DNA from: Eupeodes corollae
Lineage: Eukaryota; Arthropoda; Insecta; Diptera; Syrphidae
DNA: 64,000 nucleotides
Assembly: GCF_945859685.1 (NCBI RefSeq)
Contig: NC_079147.1
Span: 146,902,645 to 146,966,644 of the forward strand
Direction of reading: 5' to 3'
Both the position numbers and the translations under genes were made by a program. Of this stretch, positions 56,701 to 64,000 are shown piece after piece; within the stretch, counting starts at the first letter, position 1, and the number at the start of each line of letters is the position of its first letter. The notes under the pieces are model-generated. The model saw only the letters and a list, made by a program, of their open reading frames with translations, did not search any database and was not told the origin of the DNA.

Positions 56701-59607
56701 AAGATAACGCCTGCACGCGTCCTTATCTTCAAGCGTAGTTCGTCATTTAAAAGTTTAAAAGAACTTTGTGTATTCCTGCGGAGCCTCCAAGGTTTTGACC
56801 ATTCCCTTGTGTTTTTCTTTTTTTTTCCTCTTCTTCATTTAGCAGAAATAAAACATTTGCCGCTGCGCATATTGCAGTTAAACAAATAATTTCATTATTT
56901 GTATCCATTTCAATCTATAAAATTCTATATCTTGTAAAAAGCAGACAATATCCTATGTATGTCGGTAGTATATCACCCGCTAAAAATCTCGAACACAAAT
57001 GTTTCAAGTTCTTCGTTCCACAACACAAAATGGAAAACGGGTCATGAGTAGTCACAACACATGTAGACACATAGTGTTGTGAGCACAACGTTGTGGGCAC
57101 AACGCGTATAGACGGGTACTTATGAAAAATTACCTCAATTTGGGCCTTTATTTAATTTTTTTCTTTTTGCGCCTAATTTCCTAGTGCCTAATTTCGCGGA
57201 GCCACTGGTGTTAATAAAATGCATCCTGTGTTTATAAAGTAAAGGCATGTCTCCATATTATCCTTTTTATCTAAAGTTTCAGAAAAAATACTTAATCTTT
57301 GTTTTTTCGGGATCACTAAATTCTTAAAAATACTAATTTCTAAAGTAAAAACAAATTTTAATTTGTCAAAATCAACAGCTAGGCTCATACTTTCATAGTT
57401 TTTGAAAGACGACAAGCTGTTGTTGTTAACAATTGAGTATCAAATGTCATGAATCTTTTCAATAAGTAAGCTAACATAAATATTGAGTATGTATGTTCTC
57501 AGAGTTAAGAACTTTTGAGTTTTGTTCAATTCGACATGAAATTACTATATTCAAAGTATAATCGCAAAAATCTACGGCAGTCTACGGAGTCTGTATTATT
57601 CGAAGCAATTTGAATACAAACCAGGATGGCTCGGGCAAGCCATTCTCCAGTTTTTGTGATTAAAAACATCAATCTGGTTGGATATGTTTTACGTTAAGTT
57701 TATGTAAATCGTTTACTTTTATTCAATCAACATACGCTTAAATTATATCTTCTAAGCTGCACCGTAAATATACAATGCTCTTAACGGGTCTTCCCTTATC
57801 AAATACAGTGGTTGAAAAATAATTAAAAACATTTCTTTCCTAGATTTTGGCCACATTAATAATTCAATATAAATGGCAAGTACAGGGATTTGAAAATGTT
57901 TAAAAACATACGAAATATGTAAGCTCATTGTGCAGATGTACAACTCAGGAAAGTCTTCCAAAGAAGCCATTACAAGCTTATAGTTAAAATGCTCGAAGAC
58001 GATGGTACATAATGCTATAAAGGTTTATACCGAGATTGGAAGCCTCGAAAACCGCAAAAAGAAAAAGAGAAATAGAAAAACAACTTAAAGGGAAGATCAT
58101 CTCAGTCCGACAGAGTAGGGTCAATTCTTTTGTCTCGAGTTAAGCAATTCGTGATACCATTTCATCCCAATTAAGTAACTTAGGCAGTTAATTAAAGATA
58201 ACAGACATATTTATAATACTATATAATTTGAATAGACGACAAACAAAAACAAACTCACCTAAATGATTCCAAACCTGTCTGGCCACCTGATAACTGCTCA
58301 TAGCTGTATGCAATTTACGCTGCCTAAACAAATACACGACGAAAGCTGACATGATGTGACTTCCGAATCCTGCGTAACCCACATCGAAATTTCTCTGTCG
58401 CAGCCAAACTTTCAAGAGAATCAAACCTTCTTGGAGATTTTTATGATTGAAAAGAGTCTCTTCCAAAGCTGATTGATTTTTTTTCAATGTTAAATCAAAC
58501 AAAACACCAGCATTGTAGTTAGGAGTCGCCAGGGGTAGATTTTCGCTCGTATCCTTTTCTCCAAAGATGCTGCCACGTATATTACTGTTCCATGGGACAA
58601 AACGATTAAGTTTGAATGCAGACTCTCCAGCTCCAACGAATATTCTTAAAATCAACTTCTTCCCTATACTGCCGGCGGGAGTTACTTCTAGAACTGGTTT
58701 CAAAGGATTATTGTTGAAGTAATTGAATTTGAAATCATATTTATCGGGGTTCGTTTGGGTCATTTTGTTGGCAATATAAGCCAAGTATAGGGCTCTCTTT
58801 TGATCGTACACAAGATTGAGGTAGTCGTCTTTTTGGAAACACTCGTTTGGCATCAAAACACACACGTCCACAGTAAACTTTGGGCCAATCATTGCTTGAT
58901 GCTTGAAAGATCCAACTATGAAGGGTTTCTCGGTGGGTTTGATGAATTGAAATTGGAAACTTTTTAATTGGAATTTATCCAAAGCAAGCGGAAGTATCAT
59001 CTGACTTTTTTTCAACCAAGGTAATGCACTTGAATCGTTTTTGCAGTTCTCTGATTTAAGCTTGGCCAAGAACGAGGCAAAAGTTTCCATCCATGAATTC
59101 ACAAACTTAGTGTATTTGTCCTTTATCTTGATTTCTCCAAGAATCTCTTGAATTTGCATCCGAAACAGATTCGAATGGAATAGATTTTTGGTTTCGTTGA
59201 GCTGATTTAGTTCCTCGACAGTGGGTTGCTTGAACAAAGCTGAATTTTTGTCAATTTTTTGTTTCTTTGGTGGAAGGCCATTCGTCGGAGTTTCAGTGTT
59301 TGTCTTTCGTTTTAGAGCCGACGCAGCAGCAGCGGATGGGGTTTGTTCTTCTTCTTGCTCTGAGAATCCGTCATCACTTTCATCTTCATTTAGATTATCG
59401 GATTCGTCGTCAGAATCTTCACTTGTTCCATTCTCGATCATTGAATCATAGTGGACTTCTTCATCTTCTTCCTCCGCATTGGATTCATCTGTGTTGTTGT
59501 TGATTTGTTGTACCTTTAATAGTTAACAAGCAGTTAAAATACGTTATAATAAAAATACTATATTTGAATACCTTAGTATCGATAGATTTTTTCTTAAATT
59601 TAAGCAT
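44731..59607 (-). CDS. Mat89Ba: Nucleolar protein 6 (Nol6/Nrap), complete, eight exons
   Basis: Nucleolar protein of the small-subunit processome (Utp22 homologue) needed for 18S rRNA processing. Exons in transcript order: 59607-59572, 59513-58259, 52083-51798, 51735-51625, 51556-50886, 50817-50260, 45434-45040, 44964-44731. All borders are GT/AG, phases match, total 3546 nt = 1181 residues, close to the family size. N-terminus is MLKFKKKSIDTK, then a long Asp/Glu/Ser-rich region (residues about 20-65). The Nrap nucleotidyltransferase-like core follows: FVGAGESAFKLNRFVPWNSN, LIPL-type repeats, EGLILLKVWLRQRNFDVGYA, FWGSKSELRRFQDGSITESC, KLTSALHGLYKLHPSFGPTV. C-terminal domain has PILPVLARVKLLAKHAL and FCIFFYDPCGGRTIALIWKP. 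Introns 2 (6175 bp) and 6 (4825 bp) are swollen by transposons; the others are short. In Drosophila the orthologue is maternal transcript 89Ba. Confidence 0.97.
45725..46575 (+). mobile_element. Jockey-like LINE remnant split by a SINE
   Basis: Plus strand reads VIAIDISKAFDRI (RT palm) near 45840. The 3' end reads FEPNFGRTFQYRDSFFSRTT, is interrupted at 46171-46501 by the SINE, and resumes with FSHCNIQEFKTNKHRHLLS. Same family as 7745-8800. Lies in Nol6 intron 6. Confidence 0.75.
46185..46487 (+). mobile_element. tRNA-derived SINE (copy 2), full length, 14-bp TSD
   Basis: Flanked by TAGATTGCTTTGCC at 46171-46184 and 46488-46501. The head is tRNA-like: GGCATGATGGTTAGTGCGTT, then GGACTGTCATGC (GTC in the anticodon position, so Asp-like by inference), then B box GGGTTCAATCCC and TGCCTGTGCCA. 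A ~200-bp unrelated body follows, ending CTAGGCCCTGGTTCACAACG, GACTGTTGCGCCACCCAATT and an (ATTT)n tail. About 303 bp in all. Confidence 0.9.
46575..47300 (-). mobile_element. Jockey/CR1-type LINE fragment
   Basis: The minus strand reads YLSSRHQAVVANNQTSNFLP, then TRGVSQGSILGPLLFTMYVN, then SSIHMYADDVQL (RT catalytic box intact). Downstream: NPTKSKFLVISKDP, NLGVVFNTTLTWTNHI and the post-RT region. A few stops. In Nol6 intron 6, same strand as the gene. Confidence 0.8.
47733..48523 (-). pseudogene. LINE ORF1 (coiled coil plus nucleic-acid-binding region), broken
   Basis: 48266-48523 encodes a coiled coil (SEERLSNKINANIATLKSSF, EEMNKRINTIETQLNDL). After a short break, 47733-48125 gives the RRM-like and C-terminal part seen in LINE ORF1 proteins (HAPIVVKFCSPIDKSTVLRS, RSLLQYALKLKRDDKLFSVY, TLRGLVHVKKKP). 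Together this is the RNA chaperone ORF of a LINE, interrupted between the two parts. Confidence 0.7.
48800..50160 (+). mobile_element. R1-like LINE, 5' part joined to its 3' end (internal deletion)
   Basis: Plus strand 49148-49426 has a Ser/Thr/Lys-rich ORF1-like segment (PNGPGTSKRARNYVDSPSKS). Around 49825-49900 it reads NIKLIQINLPHNKAANAVRL, the start of an R1-type endonuclease domain, and CRM/GD-like endonuclease pieces follow to 50050. Sequence then jumps to a 3' end in CCATTAACCTAACCTAGCC. RT is absent, so there is an internal deletion. The CCTAA-type tail is like that of the LINE at 5568. Confidence 0.65.
52355..52463 (+). mobile_element. SINE 3' fragment (copy 3)
   Basis: Matches the last ~105 bp of the SINE at 46185 (CACAAAGGAATGGTTTAGAG, GTAAGTCACTAGGCCCTGGT, GTTGCGCCACCCAATTTAT). 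The tRNA-like head is missing. Confidence 0.85.
52885..54920. mobile_element. middle element of the nest, 3-bp TSD
   Basis: Nearly perfect inverted repeats of more than 30 bp start AGCCGCGTTTTATTATCACC, then TGATCTGATC. The duplication ATT lies at 52882-52884 and 54921-54923. Without the inserted hAT it is about 840 bp and has no transposase: a Harbinger-like MITE. Confidence 0.85.
53588..54775 (+). mobile_element. hAT transposon, inner element of the nest, 8-bp TSD
   Basis: Duplication AGCGCTCC lies at 53580-53587 and 54776-54783, the 8-bp size typical of hAT. Ends CAGAGATGCCAGA and CAGAGATGGCAGA are inverted repeats, followed inward by TACATTTGTTACGT-type motifs on both sides. The interior encodes the C-terminal part of a hAT transposase: SIDATAAYSLDPRYLGK, then YWTLASRQHPGISRYAIPLL and SITASSTAIERVFSQ (dimerisation domain). 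Frameshifts and stops break it, and the N-terminal catalytic part is missing. Confidence 0.9.
55640..56203 (+). pseudogene. MULE-type transposase tail followed by a RING finger
   Basis: 55640-55830 reads KTYEAYNGVLGRSALKNGNF, then FKFVAMIGDEEFF, then a stop-broken basic segment (GAKRKKYN), and EEGKLTVASFFSRM. This matches the C-terminal part of MULE-type transposases found in insects. From about 55935 an open frame reads EEDINEGDESPVVLSTSIDE, then a C3HC4 RING-like finger: CVVC, LPCKHLQICAEC, then YPCC, ending DTIQVFV and TGA. RING fingers of this form are usually ubiquitin ligases. The two parts are out of frame here, so whether they were one protein is inferred. Lies in Nol6 intron 2, antisense to the gene. 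Confidence 0.6.
56260..57205. repeat. short-motif array, split by a MITE
   Basis: Repeated variants of TGGGGCCTTATTTCATT at about 56262, 56312, 56334, 56357 and 56372, then after the MITE at 57138, 57169 and 57183 (GCGCCTAATTTC, GTGCCTAATTTC). Period irregular, about 15-50 bp. It directly follows the MULE/RING segment and may be that transposon's terminal region. Confidence 0.55.
56391..57119. mobile_element. 729-bp Harbinger-type MITE, TSD TTA
   Basis: Left end GTGCCTGTCTATACGCGTTG and right end (reverse complement) GTACCCGTCTATACGCGTTG; both continue into palindromic CACAACGTTGTG. The duplication TTA lies at 56388-56390 and 57120-57122, the classical Harbinger target. No coding capacity. 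Confidence 0.85.
57205..58258. other. Nol6 intron 2, no recognisable gene
   Basis: AT-rich; small open frames without conserved motifs. Confidence 0.45.
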
Positions 59608-60104
59608 TTTAAGTAAAGTTTGTTAAATTAATTACGAGAAGTAAATATTTAATTCAGAGAATTGCAACCGCACCGCACGTGTTGGCGATGGTGATTTTGA
59701 CAGATAAAAGTTTGTTTTGATTTTTTTGGTATAAACGTCAAAGTTTTACACCACAGCGGCTTCTTTCTAATGGCATGCTTACACCACTACTATGTGGTTA
59801 AAATAAAACTATTTTCTAAAGGATGTTTTTTTAGATGTGTGGTTTTAAGTTGAAATAAAACGCATATAATTTAATGATTTGGAAACGAATTTAGCTTCAT
59901 TGCAAATATAAGGATTTTCCATTATGTTTTGAAAATTACTTTGGGCAAGTGGGAAGCATAAAATAAAACAGCAGTATACATACATCTTGAATAGCACAGG
60001 GCCGCGTCCATATAAAGCATAGCTCCATTTTAATTTAAATTGAGTTTTAGAATTAAAATGGTAAAATATTGGTTGCAAACAAAGTACAACTGACACTGAA
60101 AGCG

Positions 60105-60545
60105 TAGCAGCTCCCTTTGTTGTTTTTGGAGCTAATGAGGAAGATTCAGTAAGACATCTACTGGTACTTTCAAATTTGATATTCAATACAAGGGGGAATG
60201 CAAATTGGCTATTGACTGTGATGCTGGTTATGCAGGTGATTTCAATATTTGCTGGTGGACCTGTATCATAGACAAGTCACTTTCAACGTATTGTGGCCTT
60301 ATCAACAACTGAAATAATGGCCGCAAGTGAAGGTGCTAAAAAAGCCATGTGACTAAAACGCTTATTGGATTAACTTACAGGATAGAAAGTCGTACCTATG
60401 TTATATGTTGGTACATGTTTTGTACTGTTAAACTGGGAAAGAATCCAGAGTTTCACAAAAGAACGAAGCTTTCTTGTGAAGACAAACTGTAACATACTCT
60501 CGGAACTGATCAAATAGCACATTTATTGACAAAACCTATTGATTG
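60105..60545 (+). mobile_element. copia-type retrotransposon RNase H remnant
   Basis: Broken frames read KLAIDCDAGYAGDF, FAGGPVS, FQRIVALSTTE, IMAASEGAKKA, then further on LGTDQIAHLLTKPID: the RNase H end of a Ty1/copia polyprotein (pattern ALSTTEAEYMA, ADIFTKP). No LTR found. Between Nol6 and asunder. Confidence 0.75.
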
Positions 60546-60549
60546 AATA

Positions 60550-61800
60550 CGTGTTTCAATGATTTCAAAGAAAATATACATTTATCAAGTATGTATAAGC
60601 ACTTTATTTTTTGTTCCATCCAAAATATCTAATTTATGACCACTTTTTGTTCTAATTAGGAACTTATGCCAGGCGTTAATCGTCCCGGGCTTATCTGCGT
60701 GCAAATGACTTCATATAACCCCACAAAAAATAGTATAGCGCCACGAAGCAATATAATGGCGTTTCCTTCAATAAATAAATTCATCATGGAAATGGAACAA
60801 TTATTTTGGTAATAAATTTACACAATATGCAAACATTGTTTAAAAGTAATGACGCAATGACAAGCCAAGCAGAACATAAATCAAGTGACAGCTGTCAAAA
60901 ATTAGTTTCCGACAGGGACCGAAGAGATAGGGCATGAGAACAAGTTTTGGTGGCTTCAAATTGAGAATGTCATTAAAGTTGTCTAGGGCGTTTGGTCTTA
61001 GCCGGCTTACATAGGTTCAAGGATTAAGTAGGGGACAATATTAGGGTGGCACCAAAAAAGAAAAAAAAATACCTAAAAAGCTAACTGTAGCTGTTCTAGT
61101 TTATAAGTATTTAGTTTATATATATAGTTTTTAGGTCGAAAGGCACTAGTCATAAAATAATGGATTAGCTTAGAGCGGCCGCATAGGGCCACGAAAATAT
61201 TTTTTTAAGTTTTTGATATTTACGGTAGTTTTTTTAAGAATTTTTGTCAAGCTAATAGTTTTAAGATTTTGATAACATAAAAAAAGTTAAAATATTTGAT
61301 ATTTGGAAGCAACAGCAATATTGGGATTTGCATAACATTTTGGAGGCATTATGTTAAGTGATAATTTAGCGTCTGTACTTTTTTCTTTTATATGTTTTTC
61401 CAAGTTTAGATTTGAAGATGGATATTTAAATTATCATATCTTCACGTAGTCTTACTCTTTGTCGCCCTTGGAAAATCATGATATACAGATCCCATGTCTC
61501 GCAGTTCATTGTTACCCGACTTATTTTTAGTTGAAGAGCGAAAGGGTTTTCCGCTAGGAAAACTAAGCCGTCAGCATAGAGCAGAACCTTTATTAAATAT
61601 CCAGCAATGTTTATTAGTATTTACAATTAAGTCCAAAATTAGTTCACTGTTGAAAAGTTTGCCCGATCAATTTGTATATTTATATATAAAGACGATAAAA
61701 TATGATTTGATTAGTTTATAACAAGTTTATAAAGATAAAACCATCGTATAAATAGTTACTTAAAATTAATAAAAATACTCGTTTCTTATTTTTTGTTTTA
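60550..61800. other. intergenic, no recognisable gene
   Basis: No conserved frame seen between the copia remnant and the 3' end of asunder. Confidence 0.5.
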
Positions 61801-61813
61801 AATTGAATCGTTA

Positions 61814-61819
61814 TTTATT
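61814..61819 (-). terminator. asunder polyadenylation signal
   Basis: AATAAA on the minus strand about 45 bases after the asunder stop codon. Confidence 0.6.
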
Positions 61820-61863
61820 ATCTAGATTTAAAATAAAATATATCTAATAGTACCCAATTTAGA

Positions 61864-62954
61864 TCATTTGGGTGCTGGTTCGTCTTTAACTGCCGCATCT
61901 TTCATACCAAGATCTGGATAAAGCTTTGCTACTTGACCAATAGGTGTACACATACGGCCGGTAAAATCCAGTCTCTTTTGATTTTGACTCTTTTCTGCCG
62001 AAACAAAAATATCTAACAACGATCTATACAAACGAAAACAAGCACAATATTTTGTATGTTCGAAAAAAATATGTGTATGTTACCTATGACCATTTGATGC
62101 AAGGTTTCTTTTAGCTTTACTTAAGAAATTGCCTTCCATACTGTGAGGTGGTGATAGAGGTGAATCTGTCGTCGCTCTTATTATATTTCTTGGTGCGTCT
62201 CCTATTTAATTACAAAAAATTTCTCACAGTACTTGTAATTTTATTTGGATTTCAGTTTTACTTACGACTACTTTCCGAATCTGATTTTGCTGTTGGCTCA
62301 GCACTTCTTGATCTACATTCTTGCAGGATTTGTAAAATTTGTTTATGTTGTGGACTGTCTCCACTATTTTGAATGAGGACTTCTAACTCGGACCAAAGTA
62401 ATTTGTATTGATCGTCTTTTTTCGTTCCTTTCAGTCTGATCAAACACACAAAAACAATATAGATTAATTAGAAGTAATATATTTAAAAAAAAAATAACAC
62501 TCACCTATTTCCCATGTTAGGCAAAGCTAATGCTTCTCCACGTGATGCAGAACCAATAACATTATAAATTGTTTGTTTGCATTGAAGTACATCGGCTTCG
62601 TCTAATTCGTCTTTTGTGATTCTCTTCAACAAATAATCCAAATAACGAACATTGTAGGCAATTGTTGTGCTAAGCGTGAGGGGAAAATATCTTGAACGAC
62701 GATACATTTTAGCTCGAGCCCGCTCTAGATTTTCATCAGGTGGATGTTCAGGAACAGCTTTCATCGGAAACAATTTATGGGCACGAATAAAGGCACCAAA
62801 ATCACTCACTCGGTAGTCAGTTACACGACCGCCAGCACCTTCGGATATCGATGGGAGATCTTCCAGACAAGAGCGAGTTATTTGTAAGGCATGGATGAAT
62901 ATTTCACCACCACGGGCTGAGAGCAGATGGCTGGTTAGTTTGCCACCAGTTTTC
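61864..62954 (-). CDS. asun: asunder / Integrator complex subunit 13, last four exons
   Basis: Subunit of the Integrator complex (snRNA and nascent RNA 3' processing, with INTS10/INTS14) and, in flies, needed for dynein localisation in spermatocytes. Exons 62954-62505, 62435-62266, 62201-62084, 62023-61864, all with GT/AG borders and matching phases, ending TGA. The first has SHLLSARGGEIFIHAL, SISEGAGGRVTDYRVSDFG and EADVLQCKQTIYN, hallmarks of the family. The second has GTKKDDQYKLLWSELEVLI. The last has SLLDIFVSAEKSQNQKRLDF and a short TGRM-containing tail. The tail is shorter than in vertebrates and lacks their long charged insert. The 5' exons lie right of the window. In Drosophila this gene is Mat89Bb, neighbour of Mat89Ba. 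Confidence 0.93.
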
Positions 62955-63089
62955 CTAAATCAATGTAAGTCATTTAATTATAATTAAACTGTAACAAAAC
63001 CATACAATATAAATTTTTTTAACGTTTATTCGGATTGGTTTATTTTTTATTTGTTTGGAAAGTTAAAACAACATTTTAATGACTGGTGA

Positions 63090-63540
63090 CTAAAATATAG
63101 ATTTACTGATCGTAGTATTGAAAAGATTTTTGAAATTTTTACAGATGAAGGACTTTTGCAGATAGTAAATCAACCTACTAGAATACGTTGGTAGACTACG
63201 TCATTACCAACTGGCATTTAAAACCTCAGGGAAAATTCAAAATCAACAAAGATTAAACAGCATCAGATTACGAAACTATTACGAAAGGTTCAAGTTATTC
63301 TACATACATACATAAATATTTTCGTAATCGTTATGAATAAATTAAGATTTGAAAGAGTATTTTTTCACTTTTTAAATTACGACAGTCTGAAAATCTAATT
63401 GAATTAAAAAAAAAACGCAAAGTTGTGAAATTCGCGGAAGAGTCGTCAATTCAATCAAATAAAATTGCAAACAAATTTAACGCATATCTTGTGGACGGTA
63501 TTCGGGAAATAAATGCATAAACCGAAGATTTTTAAGTTTA
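63090..63540 (+). mobile_element. LINE endonuclease/pre-RT remnant in asunder intron
   Basis: Reads DEGLLQIVNQPTRI (end of a LINE endonuclease) and, further on, SNKIANKFNAYLVDGIREIN (segment before RT). Frameshifted, no RT. Confidence 0.6.
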
Positions 63541-64000
63541 AGTTTTCCAACCGGAACATTATATAGGTTCATTGAAAACTTGAATAATAAAAATGATATA
63601 TGTATTGTAATATTCGGCTTGGTCCGACAATTAAAACTTATTCACACTTTGATAATGAAACGCAAATGCACCTTATTTAAATCGCTCCAAACTAATTTAT
63701 TCATCACTTTTAATTATTACTTTTCAAATAAAGTCTTTACTTTATCGCTGTTCACAATCAATAATGAACCGCTTCGCTTCCGAGCGCCTATTTACTTTTA
63801 CATATGAACCTCAAATCGGTTCGAAAAACTACTAGGTTTTTGTAGGCGCTGAATTTTCGCGATGCTTAACGAAGCGAGTTCTCCTCTTAATCACTATATG
63901 CTGCCCCTTATTCTAAATGTTCTACACAAGTGTTTACTTCTTCAAATAAAACGGTTGCTACGTACTTATTCTACTGTAACACGATAAATTGATTGATTAT
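63540..64000. other. asunder intron, no recognisable gene
   Basis: No further exon of asunder recognised before the window end. Confidence 0.45.

Noticed and set aside
59221..59503. Open frames on the plus strand
   Set aside because: They are antisense shadows of the acidic N-terminal region of Nol6.
1..64000. CRISPR arrays, bacterial operons, integrons or phage-like systems
   Set aside because: None seen. Introns, polyadenylation signals and element types are those of an insect nuclear genome.

Overview
This is nuclear DNA from a higher fly (Diptera, probably Cyclorrhapha). It is AT-rich, the genes have introns with GT/AG borders, and large introns are packed with mobile elements. Three genes match the neighbours of Drosophila cytological region 89B: gilgamesh (gish, casein kinase 1 gamma), Mat89Ba (Nol6/Nrap) and Mat89Bb (asunder, Integrator subunit 13). 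I know this synteny from the literature and have not searched for it. The gene structures below come from joining reading frames at splice sites. Nol6 joins to 1181 codons plus stop with no frame error.

Layout. 1-32.5 kb (+ strand): the 3' half of gish, entering the window in an intron. The six joined exons are 3574-3842, 3913-4083, 4948-5028, 11874-11972, 30949-31055 and 32228-32279. Its introns hold a mariner fragment, several LINEs, a structurally complete DD41D mariner (12945-14242), a Tc1 inside a pogo/Tigger-like element (23.4-26.8 kb), a Harbinger fragment with intact ends, a Helitron remnant and several MITEs. 32.5-43.8 kb: intergenic, with a foldback element, a two-gene PIF/Harbinger element (35.3-38.6 kb), further Harbinger remnants and LINE debris. 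43.8-44.7 kb (+): a small five-exon gene that I do not recognise, with a cysteine cluster. 44.7-59.6 kb (-): complete Nol6 in eight exons. Its 4.8-kb and 6.2-kb introns contain LINEs, a tRNA-derived SINE, a three-level nest of DNA transposons and a MULE-like tail with a RING finger. 59.6-61.9 kb: intergenic, with a copia remnant. 61.9-63.0 kb (-): the last four exons of asunder; its 5' part lies beyond the window.

Most notable observations: (1) gish ends in a TGA followed by CTAG, and the frame stays open for 68 more codons with coding-like composition, which is the classic context for programmed stop-codon readthrough; (2) several coding-like blocks inside gish introns look like alternative cassette or terminal exons; (3) a Russian-doll insertion (52605-55427), each layer with its own target-site duplication; (4) a tRNA-like SINE family, two copies inserted into LINEs with visible duplications; (5) many PIF/Harbinger-type elements with 3-bp duplications, suggesting repeated bursts in this lineage; (6) an uninterrupted DD41D mariner transposase beside otherwise decayed transposons.
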